Assembly (NCBI RefSeq): GCF_006385785.1
Contig: NZ_VFSH01000015.1
Location: 1-45,860 of the forward strand
Length of the DNA stretch: 45,860 bases
Source: Streptococcus shenyangsis
GTDB lineage: Bacteria > Bacillota > Bacilli > Lactobacillales > Streptococcaceae
Direction: 5' to 3'
The first letter of the stretch is position 1; every line of letters starts with the position of its first letter. Position numbers and translations under genes: made by a program. This document shows, piece after piece, positions 7,668 to 17,452 of the stretch. Under the pieces are notes generated by a model, which did no database searches, was not told where the DNA came from, and saw nothing but the letters and a program-made list of their open reading frames with translations.

Positions 7668-8093
7668 ATGCTAGAGATTCAAGATTTACTGTATCAACTC
7701 CGCTTGTCTGAGCAAGCGAGTACGCAATTGTTTGAAAAAAGACTTGGGATTAGTTTGACACGGTATCAGATTTTATTATTTTTGCTGAAGCATTCTCCCT
7801 GTAATCAAATAGCGGTTCAGGAGCGTTTGAAGATTGATCAGGCTGCTTTGACCCGACATTTCAAAATTCTGGAAAAGGAAGGTTTGGTGGAGCGTCATCG
7901 TAATCCTGAAAATCAGCGAGAAGTCTTGGTAGAGGCTACGAAATATGCCAAGGAGCAGTTAGTGGTGAATCCCCCTCTGCAACATATAAAGGTTAAGGAA
8001 GAGATGGAAAGTATCTTAACAGAGTCTGAAAGAACAGAACTCAGCCGTTTAGTAAATAAATTGGTTTTGGGTATTGGAAATATAGAAATTTAA
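7668..8093 (+). CDS. MarR-family transcriptional regulator
   Basis: A 141-residue winged-helix regulator. The DNA-binding core runs through residues 35-95: QIAVQERLKIDQAALTRHF is the recognition helix region and LVERHRNPENQREVLV is the wing. The helical ends would form the dimer. Such proteins usually repress a neighbouring gene and release DNA when bound by a small phenolic or oxidising ligand. The likely target is the DUF1304 gene 10 nt downstream together with itself. The ligand is unknown. The start follows AAAGGAG. Confidence 0.88.
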   Translation: MLEIQDLLYQLRLSEQASTQLFEKRLGISLTRYQILLFLLKHSPCNQIAVQERLKIDQAALTRHFKILEKEGLVERHRNPENQREVLVEATKYAKEQLVVNPPLQHIKVKEEMESILTESERTELSRLVNKLVLGIGNIEI

Positions 8094-8103
8094 GGAGAAA
8101 TAG

Positions 8104-8466
8104 ATGTCAATTATGACAACCATTTCAGCAACGATTGTTGCTTTGGAGCATTTTTTCATTTTTTATTTGGAAAGTATTGCAACGCAATCAGATGCGACTA
8201 GTCGTGTCTTTAACATGGACAAGGAAGAACTGGCTCATCCGTCAGTAAGATCATTGTTTAAAAATCAAGGAATTTATAATGCTCTGCTAGGATTCTTTCT
8301 TCTGTATGGCATTTATTTTTCACAGAATTTAGAAATTGTGACTATTTTTGTTTTATTTGTGATTGGGGCGGCGGCTTACGGCTCTCTAACAGCAGATAAG
8401 AAAATTATTTTGAAGCAAGGTGGACCAGCTATTTTAGCCTTGATTAGTATTTTACTCTTAAAATAA
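8104..8466 (+). CDS. DUF1304-family membrane protein
   Basis: A 120-residue protein with four hydrophobic segments, matching DUF1304: ALEHFFIFYLES near residue 13, NQGIYNALLGFFLLYG near residue 54, and a C-terminal hydrophobic stretch ending at LISILLLK. The function of the family is unknown. It is cotranscribed with the MarR gene, as such proteins often are, which suggests a role in a small-molecule stress response. The start follows AAGGAG. Confidence 0.8.
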   Translation: MSIMTTISATIVALEHFFIFYLESIATQSDATSRVFNMDKEELAHPSVRSLFKNQGIYNALLGFFLLYGIYFSQNLEIVTIFVLFVIGAAAYGSLTADKKIILKQGGPAILALISILLLK

Positions 8467-8522
8467 ACTTGAAGGTCAATCCTAGTCTCGCTAGTCCTTT
8501 TCACTCCAGAAGAAGAGAAATA

Positions 8523-8531
8523 TGTTATACT
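8523..8531 (+). promoter_or_regulatory. Extended -10 promoter of pcp
   Basis: TGTTATACT (TG, one base, TATACT) lies 47 nt before the pcp start. Confidence 0.5.
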
Positions 8532-8578
8532 TGTTTTTAAGAAAAAAGTCTCATTGAATTAGTTTTGAGGAGTTAGAA

Positions 8579-9223
8579 ATGAAAGTATTAGTGACAGGTT
8601 TTGAGCCCTTTGGAGGGGAAAAGGTCAATCCAGCTTTGGAGGCCATTAAAGGTTTGCCATATGAAATCCATGGCGCTGAGGTCAGCTGGTTAGAAGTACC
8701 AACAGTCTTTCACAAATCGGCCCAAGTATTGGAAGAAGAGATGAGTCGTTATCAACCTGACTTTGTCCTTTGTATCGGTCAAGCTGGTGGAAGATCTAGT
8801 TTGACGCCTGAACGAGTGGCTATAAATCAAGACGATGCACGCATTCCTGATAATGAAGGAAATCAACCGATTGACCTTCCTATTCGTCCAGATGGTGCTC
8901 CGGCCTACTTTAGTAGTTTGCCGATTAAAGCGATGGTTCAAGCTATAAAAAAAGAGGGATTGCCGGCCTCTGTTTCTAATACGGCAGGGACTTTTGTCTG
9001 CAATCATTTGATGTATCAGGCCCTCTATTTGATAGAAAAGAAATTTCCACATGTTAAGGCAGGTTTTATGCATATTCCTTATATGATGGAACAGGTGGTG
9101 AATCGACCGACTACCCCAGCTATGAGTTTAGTAGATATTAGGCGAGGGATAGAAGCGGCAATCGGGGCTATTATCGAACATGGAGATGAGGACCTCAAGT
9201 TGGTAGGCGGAGAAACTCATTGA
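8579..9223 (+). CDS. pcp: Pyrrolidone-carboxylate peptidase (pyroglutamyl peptidase I)
   Basis: Cytoplasmic cysteine peptidase that removes N-terminal pyroglutamate from peptides (family C15). At 214 residues it has the usual length. The catalytic triad is visible as Glu78 (LTPERVAIN), Cys141 ([10 protein letters not shown]) and His165 (GFMHIPY), in the expected order and spacing. The N-terminal [11 protein letters not shown] is the family signature. The start follows TGAGGAG. It is a single gene ending at a terminator shared with the convergent DUF975 gene. Confidence 0.96.
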   Translation: MKVLVTGFEPFGGEKVNPALEAIKGLPYEIHGAEVSWLEVPTVFHKSAQVLEEEMSRYQPDFVLCIGQAGGRSSLTPERVAINQDDARIPDNEGNQPIDLPIRPDGAPAYFSSLPIKAMVQAIKKEGLPASVSNTAGTFVCNHLMYQALYLIEKKFPHVKAGFMHIPYMMEQVVNRPTTPAMSLVDIRRGIEAAIGAIIEHGDEDLKLVGGETH

Positions 9224-9226
9224 TAG

Positions 9227-9258
9227 AAAAAAGCTTGAGGGGTTACCTTCAAGCTTTT
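9227..9258. terminator. Two-way terminator between pcp and the DUF975 gene
   Basis: AAAAGCTTGA pairs with TCAAGCTTTT across a short loop. A runs on the left and T runs on the right let it stop transcripts from both sides. It covers the last codons of the minus-strand gene. Confidence 0.8.
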
Positions 9259-10106
9259 GGACGTTTTCGAGCCAGTACTGCTCGGTAGAAAATTATTTTA
9301 TTGATTTGAATGTAGGGTAGGAGTGAGAAACTAGCAATTCCAAAGGTAATCCAATTGAGGAAGTACCAAGGAAGGAGTTGTAGGTCTAGAATAAAGCGCT
9401 GAAATTTGTAGCCTTTCATCAGGAAACGGCTGGTTTTAAGGATTTGCCCTGGTTTAGCTTGGCCCAAGTCTAGGGTGTCACAGAGGAGAAATTCTACCTG
9501 TGAATAGGCATAGTATTGTGGGATATAGAGACTATTTCCGACAATCATCAAGAGGATGCTTGCTAGAAAGTAGAGACCAAAGGTCATGAGGAAGCGCTCG
9601 GTTTCAATTGACGTGAGATCCAGATTAGGAAATTCAGGGTGAAGGACAACGAATTTCTTTGCTAGAAAGCTACTGTAAAAAAGAAAGTAAATTCCGAGTA
9701 AACTAGGAATGCTCCATAAGAAGAGATAGAAACGTTTGAGAAGAAGGGTCAAAAAGGTTTGTGAAAAGTGCTCTTCGTTAAAGAGAGTGAGATTATTTTT
9801 GATGGATAGTTCTGTATCTGGGTTCTTTATAAGTTTTAGCGTTGTATAGACGGAACTGGTTAGAAGAATAGCTCCGATAAAGGAGACTAATAGTGGGAAA
9901 AGGTAGGCTTGGGATATATGGCCAAACACGCTTAAAAAGGGTTGTTCTAAAACACTCTCGTTTATGCGCTCTAAGGGATTGAGGAAGCCAGACAAAATGA
10001 CCAGCATGCTAGGTAAGAGATAGACGAGAAAGAGGCGGGGATTTTCAGCCTGAAATTGTCTGGCTTGCAGACGAACGGTTTTTAAATCAATTTTTGGGTA
10101 TTTCAT
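9249..10106 (-). CDS. DUF975-family integral membrane protein
   Basis: A 285-residue protein with about five to six hydrophobic segments and the DUF975 C-terminal pattern (SRFLMKGYKFQRF, then a tryptophan-rich helix and LLPYIQINKIIFYRAV). The function is unknown. The reading frame is open further upstream, but the chosen Met begins MKYPKIDLKTVRLQA, the normal family start. A TATAAT box stands exactly 6 nt before that ATG, so the mRNA probably begins at the start codon and has no leader. It is transcribed divergently from tgt, with overlapping promoter regions. Confidence 0.78.
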   Translation of the reverse strand: MKYPKIDLKTVRLQARQFQAENPRLFLVYLLPSMLVILSGFLNPLERINESVLEQPFLSVFGHISQAYLFPLLVSFIGAILLTSSVYTTLKLIKNPDTELSIKNNLTLFNEEHFSQTFLTLLLKRFYLFLWSIPSLLGIYFLFYSSFLAKKFVVLHPEFPNLDLTSIETERFLMTFGLYFLASILLMIVGNSLYIPQYYAYSQVEFLLCDTLDLGQAKPGQILKTSRFLMKGYKFQRFILDLQLLPWYFLNWITFGIASFSLLPYIQINKIIFYRAVLARKRPKA

Positions 10107-10112
10107 TCTCTC

Positions 10113-10121
10113 ATTATACCA
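10113..10121 (-). promoter_or_regulatory. Promoter of the DUF975 gene, leaderless geometry
   Basis: On the minus strand TGGTATAAT (TG, one base, TATAAT) ends 6 nt before the ATG. There is no Shine-Dalgarno sequence that could lie within a transcript. Confidence 0.6.
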
Positions 10122-10127
10122 TAGTTC

Positions 10128-10156
10128 GTGACAGTTCCGGCTTTTTTTGATAAAAT
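10128..10156 (+). promoter_or_regulatory. Promoter of tgt
   Basis: -35 GTGACA (10128-10133), 17-bp spacer, extended -10 TGATAAAAT with TAAAAT at 10151-10156. The start point should be near 10163, giving a leader of about 60 nt. It overlaps the upstream part of the divergent DUF975 promoter. Confidence 0.65.
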
Positions 10157-10165
10157 CATACAGTA

Positions 10166-10207
10166 TGCCCTTGGGCACAAAGTATGAACTGGGACTGTTT
10201 TTCCCAG
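10166..10207 (+). promoter_or_regulatory. Two small hairpins in the tgt leader
   Basis: TGCC/GGCA (10166-10177) and CTGGGA/TCCCAG (10189-10207) lie in the predicted leader, the second just before the ribosome site GGAGG. They could influence translation. They do not match the preQ1 aptamers that I know. Confidence 0.4.
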
Positions 10208-10219
10208 CTTCGGAGGTAA

Positions 10220-11365
<1,146 letters not shown>

Positions 11366-11385
11366 AACGGAATAGATATAAGCTA

Positions 11386-11425
11386 AAAATCCTAAGTTTT
11401 CTCTTGGGATTTTTCTTCTTTTTTT
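11386..11425 (+). terminator. Terminator of tgt
   Basis: AAAATCCTAAG (11386-11396) pairs with CTTGGGATTTT (11403-11413) with one wobble, followed by a T/C-rich tract. Confidence 0.88.
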
Positions 11426-11465
11426 GATAGAATAAAGTGTACAATGAAAGGAAGAATAAACTCGT

Positions 11466-13283
11466 ATGCGCATTAAATGGTTTTCCTTGATTAGGATTAC
11501 AGGTTTACTTTTGGTACTCTTGTATCACTTCTTTCAGACCATCTTTCCTGGAGGTTTTTTCGGGGTAGATGTCTTTTTCACATTTTCAGGCTTTCTGATT
11601 ACAGCTCTACTCATCGAAGAATTTTCTAAAAATCATGAAATTGATTTGGTTGGATTTTTTAGGAGACGCTTTTATCGTATTGTGCCACCTGTGGTTTTGA
11701 TGGTCTTGGTGACCATGCCCTTTACCTTCCTAGTTCGCCAAGATTATGTGGCTGGAATTGGGGGTCAGATTGCGGGTGTTTTAGGCTTTATGACCAACTT
11801 CTATGAACTTCTAACAGGTGGGAGTTATGAATCTCAGTTCATTCCACATTTGTTTGTTCATAATTGGAGCTTGGCTGTTGAGGCTCACTACTATATCCTC
11901 TGGGGCTTGGCAGTTTGGTTCTTATCCAAACAGGCTAAATCAAATGGTCAGTTGAAGGGAATGGTCTTTCTCTTGTCTGCTACTGCCTTCTTGATCAGCT
12001 TCTTCTCTATGTTTATTGGTAGTTTTCTAGTAACCTCTTATTCCTCTGTTTACTTCTCCAGTTTAACTCATGTCTATCCATTCTTTTTGGGAAGTGTGTT
12101 AGCAACTATCGTAGGCGTTCGTCAGACGACTTCCCTCGTCAAGCAGTTGGATAGAATCTGGGATTTACGAAAGACCCTGTTGGTTTTTGGAGGAGGTTTT
12201 GGCTTCTTACTCATTTTGACCTTCTTTGTCAAATTTACCTATCTCTTTGCCTATCTTATTGGCTTCTTACTTGCCAGCCTTGCAGCCCTTGCTATGATTC
12301 TGGCGGCGCGTGTCTTACATGAAAAGACTCCTAACGTGCAGGAGCCAAAGATTATCAGCTTTTTAGCGGATACTAGCTATGCGGTTTATCTTTTCCATTG
12401 GCCTTTCTATATCATTTTTTCACAGTTGACATCAAATCTTCTTGCTGTGTTATTAACTTTGATTTTTTCTTATGGATTCGCCAGCCTATCATTTTATGTA
12501 TTGGAGCCGTGGATTGCAGGCAAGAACACACCTGTTTTACAAACTATTCGTCCCCTGCCTTATATTCACGCAATCCTTGCAGCAAGTACTGGAATTTTGG
12601 CCTTCATTGTCTTCTTAGTGACTTTGTTGGCACCACAAGTGGGAGCGTTTGAGACAGACTTAACTGTCAATGGTTTGAAGCAAGCTGCAACAAATATTAG
12701 CCAAACCAAGGTGATGACAGAACGAGCAGAAGCTGATAGTTTAGGAATTGCTGATGGCACTATGTTAATTGGTGATTCGGTGGCTTTAAGGGCAAATACA
12801 GCCCTACAGACAACCCTTCCTGGAGCACAGATTAACGCGCAGGTCAGCAGAACAACCAAGACCGCCAATGAAATCATGCTAAATAATAGCCAGAATAAAT
12901 TTTTACCTAAGATGGTGGTCATTGCAACAGGGGTAAATAATCCTGAAAGTTACAAGGAAGATTGGGATAGTATCGTGAAAAATCTTCCTAAGGGACATCA
13001 TATGGTTTTGGTGACTCCTTATGAAGGAGATAAGACAAAAGAGACCTATGCAATCGTTGAGAAGGCTGCTGCCTATATGAGAGAATTGGCAGAGAAGACT
13101 CCTTATATCACCATTGCTGATTGGAATCAAGTTGCTAAGGAACATCCAGAGATCTGGACAGGAACAGACCAAGTCCATTTCGGAAGTGACACTAGCAAAA
13201 TTGAAGCAGGAGCAAAATTGTATGCAGAGACCATTGCTACAGCTTTGCAAACAGCTCAAGACAAGCCAGTCAAATCAAAATAA
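11466..13283 (+). CDS. OatA-like acyltransferase with a C-terminal SGNH domain
   Basis: A 605-residue two-part protein. Residues 1 to about 400 form a multi-pass acyltransferase-3 membrane domain with the family start RITGLLLVLLYHF and PGGFFGVDVFFTFSGFLI. After a last membrane helix, residues about 410-600 form an extracellular SGNH esterase-like domain with the serine motif IGDSV near residue 440, ATGVNN, and a final DQVHFG that supplies the Asp and His. This is the plan of peptidoglycan O-acetyltransferase OatA, which passes acetyl groups outward to MurNAc. Whether this is the main O-acetyltransferase or a paralogue cannot be decided here. Confidence 0.83.
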   Translation: MRIKWFSLIRITGLLLVLLYHFFQTIFPGGFFGVDVFFTFSGFLITALLIEEFSKNHEIDLVGFFRRRFYRIVPPVVLMVLVTMPFTFLVRQDYVAGIGGQIAGVLGFMTNFYELLTGGSYESQFIPHLFVHNWSLAVEAHYYILWGLAVWFLSKQAKSNGQLKGMVFLLSATAFLISFFSMFIGSFLVTSYSSVYFSSLTHVYPFFLGSVLATIVGVRQTTSLVKQLDRIWDLRKTLLVFGGGFGFLLILTFFVKFTYLFAYLIGFLLASLAALAMILAARVLHEKTPNVQEPKIISFLADTSYAVYLFHWPFYIIFSQLTSNLLAVLLTLIFSYGFASLSFYVLEPWIAGKNTPVLQTIRPLPYIHAILAASTGILAFIVFLVTLLAPQVGAFETDLTVNGLKQAATNISQTKVMTERAEADSLGIADGTMLIGDSVALRANTALQTTLPGAQINAQVSRTTKTANEIMLNNSQNKFLPKMVVIATGVNNPESYKEDWDSIVKNLPKGHHMVLVTPYEGDKTKETYAIVEKAAAYMRELAEKTPYITIADWNQVAKEHPEIWTGTDQVHFGSDTSKIEAGAKLYAETIATALQTAQDKPVKSK

Positions 13284-13298
13284 CGTGTATTTAAAAGA

Positions 13299-13326
13299 GA
13301 AGAGTTGGAAAAATCCAGCTCTTTTA
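13299..13326 (+). terminator. Terminator of the acyltransferase gene
   Basis: AAGAGTTGGA pairs with TCCAGCTCTT around a short A-rich loop, followed by TT and A/T-rich sequence. Confidence 0.8.
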
Positions 13327-13355
13327 AAATATCTCTAGAAAATAGGTCTATACCA

Positions 13356-13384
13356 TTTACAAATGAATCAGAAAGGTTTATAAT
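13356..13384 (+). promoter_or_regulatory. Promoter of nagA
   Basis: TTTACA (13356-13361), 17-bp spacer, TATAAT (13379-13384). A second, weaker pair starting with TTGACA at about 13390 lies just downstream. Confidence 0.7.
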
Positions 13385-13434
13385 GTAATTGACATAATAA
13401 ATATCAAAAGTAATCTTTTAAGGAGGTCATTATT

Positions 13435-14586
13435 ATGCCTAATTACGTTAAAGCGGATCAGTTTTTCTATCCATTTGGCATTCGTCGCGGTGGGTACTTA
13501 GAACTTGTTGATGGCAAATTTGGGAAACATGTGGATCAAATTCCTGAAGGAGCAGAGGTTCTTGACTATACTGGTTATAGCATTGCACCAGGTCTTGTGG
13601 ATACTCATATTCATGGATATGCAGGTGTAGATGTGATGGACAACAACATTGAAGGTACATTGCATACTATGAGTGAAGGACTTCTTAGTACCGGTGTTAC
13701 CAGTTTCTTGCCCACAACTTTAACAGCCACTTATGAGCAATTGCTTGCAGTCACTGAAAATCTTGGAAACCATTATAAAGAAGCAACAGGTGCTAAGATT
13801 CGTGGGATTTATTATGAAGGTCCATATTTCACAGAAACTTTTAAGGGGGCACAAAATCCAACTTATATGAGAGACCCGGGTGTTGAGGAGTTTCATTCTT
13901 GGCAGGATGCTGCAAAAGGGATGCTAAATAAAATCGCTATTGCACCAGAACGTGATGGGGTGGAAGATTTTGTACGTACTATTACAGGTGAAGGTGTGAC
14001 AGTTGCACTTGGACACTCAGATGCGACATTTGAACAAGCTAAGAAGGCAGTTGATGCTGGAGCTAGTGTATGGGTACATGCCTATAATGGGATGCGTGGG
14101 TTAACACACCGCGAACTAGGTATGGTAGGAGCTATGTATGAGCTCCCACATACTTACGCAGAATTGATTTGTGATGGTTATCACGTAGATCCAAAAGCTT
14201 GTGAGATTTTACTTAAGCAAAAGGGGACAGAAAACATCGCTCTTATTACGGACTGTATGACAGCTGGTGGGCTTGAAGACGGTGACTATATGTTGGGAGA
14301 ATTCCCTGTTGTAGTAGCAAATGGAACTGCACGTCTCAAATCTACTGGTAATTTGGCAGGTTCTATCCTCAAACTTAAAGATGGTATGAGAAATGTAGTC
14401 GAGTGGGGTATTGCGAATCCGCATGAAGCAGTCATGATGGCCAGCCTTAACCCAGCAAAATCTGTTCACATTGATGATGTCTGTGGCCAAATCCGTGAAG
14501 GTTATGATGCAGATTTTATTGTTTTAGACAAAGATTTGGAATTGGTAGCTACGTATCTAGATGGTGTGAAACGTTATCAAGCATAA
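13435..14586 (+). CDS. nagA: N-acetylglucosamine-6-phosphate deacetylase
   Basis: Removes acetate from N-acetylglucosamine 6-phosphate, the first committed step in amino-sugar use and wall recycling. A 383-residue amidohydrolase with metal ligands in GLVDTHIHGYAG (His58, His60), YYEGPYF near residue 126, ALGHSDATF near residue 190, VHAYNGMRGL near residue 212, and the catalytic Asp in ALITDCMTAGG near residue 275. The ribosome site AAGGAGG is strong. It is a single gene with its own promoter and terminator. Confidence 0.96.
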   Translation: MPNYVKADQFFYPFGIRRGGYLELVDGKFGKHVDQIPEGAEVLDYTGYSIAPGLVDTHIHGYAGVDVMDNNIEGTLHTMSEGLLSTGVTSFLPTTLTATYEQLLAVTENLGNHYKEATGAKIRGIYYEGPYFTETFKGAQNPTYMRDPGVEEFHSWQDAAKGMLNKIAIAPERDGVEDFVRTITGEGVTVALGHSDATFEQAKKAVDAGASVWVHAYNGMRGLTHRELGMVGAMYELPHTYAELICDGYHVDPKACEILLKQKGTENIALITDCMTAGGLEDGDYMLGEFPVVVANGTARLKSTGNLAGSILKLKDGMRNVVEWGIANPHEAVMMASLNPAKSVHIDDVCGQIREGYDADFIVLDKDLELVATYLDGVKRYQA

Positions 14587-14592
14587 GAGAGA

Positions 14593-14626
14593 AAGCAGAA
14601 GTTAGAGATTAGCTTCTGCTTTTTTA
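14593..14626 (+). terminator. Terminator of nagA
   Basis: AAGCAGAAG (14593-14601) pairs with CTTCTGCTT (14613-14621), followed by a T run. A second weak hairpin (ATCCA/TGGAT then six T) occurs near 14668-14693. The rest of the gap up to 14776 holds only the DUF1033 -10 box TATAAT at 14746-14751. Confidence 0.88.
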
Positions 14627-14776
14627 TTATGTGACTATTAGTCCGTAAGGCAGCAGATCAAATTCAGTCATCCATCAGATGGCTGGATTTTTTATCTGGA
14701 AATTAAGAAATGAGCATATTTCTTTTCTTGTTTAATGGAATTAGTTATAATATACGGTACAAAGGAATGAATGAAT

Positions 14777-15142
14777 ATGTATCGTGTTATAGAAATGTAT
14801 GGAGATTGTGAGCCTTGGTGGTTCTTAGAAGGTTGGGAAGAAGATATTGTAGCAAGTAGAAAATTTGACCAGTATTATGATGCTCTCAAATACTACAAAA
14901 CTTGCTGGTTTAGATTGGAACAAGAATCCCCTCTTTATAAAAGCAGAAGTGACTTGATGACCATTTTTTGGGATCCAGAAGACCAACGCTGGTGCGATGA
15001 ATGTGATGAGTATTTACAACAATACCATTCTTTGGCTCTTTTGCAGGATGAGCAGGTTATTCCAGATGAAAAATTACGTCCAGGCTATGAAAAACAAACA
15101 GGTAAGGAAAGGCACCGTTCTTGCCGTGTGAAATTAAAATAG
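14777..15142 (+). CDS. DUF1033-family protein
   Basis: A 121-residue soluble protein rich in Trp, Tyr and acidic residues, matching DUF1033: MYRVIEMYGDCEPWWFLEGW at the start, WDPEDQRWCDECDEYLQQY in the middle and a basic tail. The function is unknown. The frame also has an ATG at 14771, but AAAGGA at 14761-14766 is spaced better for 14777 and the shorter form starts like its relatives. It precedes the comG operon but is separated from it by a terminator, so the link is positional only. Confidence 0.78.
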   Translation: MYRVIEMYGDCEPWWFLEGWEEDIVASRKFDQYYDALKYYKTCWFRLEQESPLYKSRSDLMTIFWDPEDQRWCDECDEYLQQYHSLALLQDEQVIPDEKLRPGYEKQTGKERHRSCRVKLK

Positions 15143-15144
15143 AG

Positions 15145-15180
15145 AAAAAGTAACTTTTTTTGAAGTTGCTTTTTATTTTT
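15145..15180 (+). terminator. Terminator between the DUF1033 gene and comGA
   Basis: AAAAAGTAACTT (15145-15156) pairs with AAGTTGCTTTTT (15163-15174), followed by T-rich sequence. The T-rich tail also lies directly before the competence box. Confidence 0.85.
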
Positions 15181-15190
15181 TCCAAATCTT

Positions 15191-15198
15191 TGCGAATA
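15191..15198 (+). promoter_or_regulatory. Competence sigma-factor (ComX) box of comGA
   Basis: TGCGAATA is one base off the pneumococcal late-competence consensus TACGAATA. It lies 21 nt before the comGA ATG behind a T-rich stretch. It should make the whole comG operon depend on ComX, whose gene is at 44553-45032. Confidence 0.85.
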
Positions 15199-15218
15199 GT
15201 ATAGGTGAGGAGGTAAGT

Positions 15219-16160
15219 ATGGTTCAAGAAATTGCACAAGAAATTATTCGTTCGGCTCGGAAAAAAGGGGCGCAGGATATTTATTTTGTTCCTAAGTTAG
15301 ATGCCTATGAGCTTCATATGAGGGTAGGAGACAAGCGCTGTAAAATCGGTTGTTATGATTTTGAAAAGTTTGCGGCTGTCATCAGTCACTTTAAGTTTGT
15401 AGCGGGTATGAATGTGGGAGAAAAGCGACGTAGTCAACTTGGTTCCTGTGATTATGTCTATGACCAGAAGATGGCATCCTTGCGTTTATCTACTGTAGGT
15501 GATTATCGAGGGCACGAGAGTTTAGTTATTCGCTTGTTGCACGATGAGGAGCAGGAGTTGCATTTTTGGTTTCAGGATATTGAAGAACTGGGCAAGCAGT
15601 GCAGGCAACGTGGTCTCTATCTCTTTGCTGGTCCAGTCGGTAGTGGCAAGACGACCCTGATGCATGAATTGGCCAAGTCTCTCTTTAAAGGACAGCAAGT
15701 TATGTCCATAGAAGATCCTGTCGAAATCAAGCAGGATGACATGCTCCAGTTGCAGCTAAATGAAGCAATCGGACTGACCTATGAAAATCTGATTAAGCTT
15801 TCCCTACGTCATCGACCAGATCTCTTGATTATCGGAGAAATTCGGGACAGCGAGACGGCGCGTGCAGTGGTTAGAGCTAGTTTGACAGGTGCGACAGTCT
15901 TTTCAACCATTCATGCCAAGAGTATCCGAGGTGTTTATGATCGTCTGCTGGAGTTGGGTGTGAGTGAGGAGGAATTGACAGTCGTTCTACAAGGAATCTG
16001 CTATCAAAGATTAATCGGGGGAGGAGGAATCGTTGACTTTGCAAACAAAGACTATCAAGAACACCAGCCAACTAGCTGGAATGAACAGATTGACCAGCTT
16101 CTTAAAGATGGACATATCACAAGTCTTCAGGCTGAAAGGGAAAAAATTAGCTACAGCTAA
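15219..16160 (+). CDS. comGA: Competence pilus assembly ATPase ComGA
   Basis: Cytoplasmic secretion ATPase that powers assembly of the transformation pilus (CglA in pneumococcus). The 313-residue protein has a Walker A motif GPVGSGKTT at residues 138-146, the Walker B/Asp-box region RHRPDLLIIGEIRD near residue 205, and the His-box region GATVFSTIHAKS near residue 225. It lacks the long N-terminal extension of type II/IV ATPases, as usual for ComGA. It is the first gene of seven with short gaps or overlaps, and the start follows GAGGAGGT. Confidence 0.97.
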   Translation: MVQEIAQEIIRSARKKGAQDIYFVPKLDAYELHMRVGDKRCKIGCYDFEKFAAVISHFKFVAGMNVGEKRRSQLGSCDYVYDQKMASLRLSTVGDYRGHESLVIRLLHDEEQELHFWFQDIEELGKQCRQRGLYLFAGPVGSGKTTLMHELAKSLFKGQQVMSIEDPVEIKQDDMLQLQLNEAIGLTYENLIKLSLRHRPDLLIIGEIRDSETARAVVRASLTGATVFSTIHAKSIRGVYDRLLELGVSEEELTVVLQGICYQRLIGGGGIVDFANKDYQEHQPTSWNEQIDQLLKDGHITSLQAEREKISYS

Positions 16161-17124
16161 GCAAAAAAATATTATCACATTGTTTAACAATCTCTTTTCC
16201 AGCGGTTTTCATCTGGTGGAGACTATCTCCTTTTTAGATAGGAGCGCTTTGTTGGATAAGCAGTGTGTGACCCAGATGCGCACGGGCTTGTCTCAGGGGA
16301 AATCATTCTCAGAAATGATGGAAAGTTTGGGCTTTTCAAGTGCCATTGTCACTCAGTTATCCCTAGCTGAAGTCCATGGGAATCTCCACCTGAGTTTGGG
16401 AAAGATAGAAGAGTATCTAGACAATCTGGCCAAGGTCAAGAAAAAACTAATTGAAGTAGCGACCTATCCCTTGATTTTGCTTGGTTTTCTTCTCTTAATT
16501 ATGCTGGGACTGCGTAATTACCTACTACCACAACTGGATAGTAGCAATATCGCCACCCAAATTATTGGCAATCTGCCACAAATCTTTCTAGGAATGGTAG
16601 GGTTTGTTTCAGTAGGTGTCCTTTTATCACTAACTTTTTATAAAAGAAGTTCAAAGATGCGCGTCTTTTCTATCTTAGCACGCCTTCCTTTTCTTGGAAT
16701 CTTTGTCCAGACCTATCTGACAGCTTATTACGCGCGTGAATGGGGCAATATGATTTCACAGGGGATGGAGCTGACGCAGATTTTTCAGATCATGCAGGAA
16801 CAAGGTTCCCAACTCTTTAAAGAAATCGGTCGAGATTTAGCTCAAGCCCTACAAAATGGCCGCGAATTTTCTCAAACCATAGCAACCTATCCTTTCTTTA
16901 AAAAGGAGTTGAGTCTCATCATCGAGTATGGGGAAGTCAAGTCCAAGCTGGGGAGTGAGTTGGAAATCTATGCTGAAAAAACTTGGGAAGCCTTTTTTAC
17001 CCGAGTCAATCGCACTATGAATCTGGTGCAGCCACTGGTTTTTATCTTTGTGGCTCTGATTATCGTTTTACTTTATGCGGCAATGCTCATGCCCATGTAT
17101 CAAAATATGGAGGTAAATTTTTAA
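16108..17124 (+). CDS. comGB: Competence pilus membrane platform protein ComGB
   Basis: Inner-membrane platform of the competence pilus, the partner of the ComGA ATPase (CglB). The 338-residue GspF-type protein has two cytoplasmic helical domains and hydrophobic segments near residues 135-155, 170-190 and 310-332. The frame is open further upstream, but MDISQVFRLKGKKLA is the usual start, which gives a 53-nt overlap with comGA and coupled translation. Confidence 0.95.
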   Translation: MDISQVFRLKGKKLATAKQKNIITLFNNLFSSGFHLVETISFLDRSALLDKQCVTQMRTGLSQGKSFSEMMESLGFSSAIVTQLSLAEVHGNLHLSLGKIEEYLDNLAKVKKKLIEVATYPLILLGFLLLIMLGLRNYLLPQLDSSNIATQIIGNLPQIFLGMVGFVSVGVLLSLTFYKRSSKMRVFSILARLPFLGIFVQTYLTAYYAREWGNMISQGMELTQIFQIMQEQGSQLFKEIGRDLAQALQNGREFSQTIATYPFFKKELSLIIEYGEVKSKLGSELEIYAEKTWEAFFTRVNRTMNLVQPLVFIFVALIIVLLYAAMLMPMYQNMEVNF

Positions 17125-17125
17125 A

Positions 17126-17452
17126 ATGAAAAAAATGATGACATTCTTGAAAAAAGCTAAGGTTAAAGCTTTTACATTGGTGGAGATGTTGGTGGTCTTG
17201 CTGATTATCAGCGTACTTCTCTTGCTCTTTGTACCTAATCTGACAAAGCAAAAAGAAGCAGTCAATGACAAAGGGAAAGCTGCTGTTGTTAAGGTGGTGG
17301 AAAGCCAGGCAGAGCTTTATAGCTTGGATAAAAATGAAGATGCTAGTCTAAGCAAGTTACAAGCAGATGGGCGAATCACAGAAGAACAGGCTAAAGCCTA
17401 TAAAGAATACTATACAAAAAATGGAGGAAAAAATCGTACAGTCAATGATTAA
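17126..17452 (+). CDS. comGC: Major competence pilin ComGC
   Basis: Main subunit of the transformation pilus (CglC). A 108-residue prepilin with a 15-residue basic leader, then the processing site KVKA|FTLVEMLVVLLI with Glu at mature position 5, followed by the hydrophobic assembly helix. The prepilin peptidase is encoded elsewhere. The gene starts 1 nt after comGB behind GGAGGT, the best ribosome site in the operon, which fits the need for large amounts. Confidence 0.97.
   Translation: MKKMMTFLKKAKVKAFTLVEMLVVLLIISVLLLLFVPNLTKQKEAVNDKGKAAVVKVVESQAELYSLDKNEDASLSKLQADGRITEEQAKAYKEYYTKNGGKNRTVND

Noticed and set aside
16033..16107. A longer ComGB starting at 16033
   Set aside because: The extra 25 residues are the comGA sequence read in another frame and do not look like the start of a GspF-type protein.
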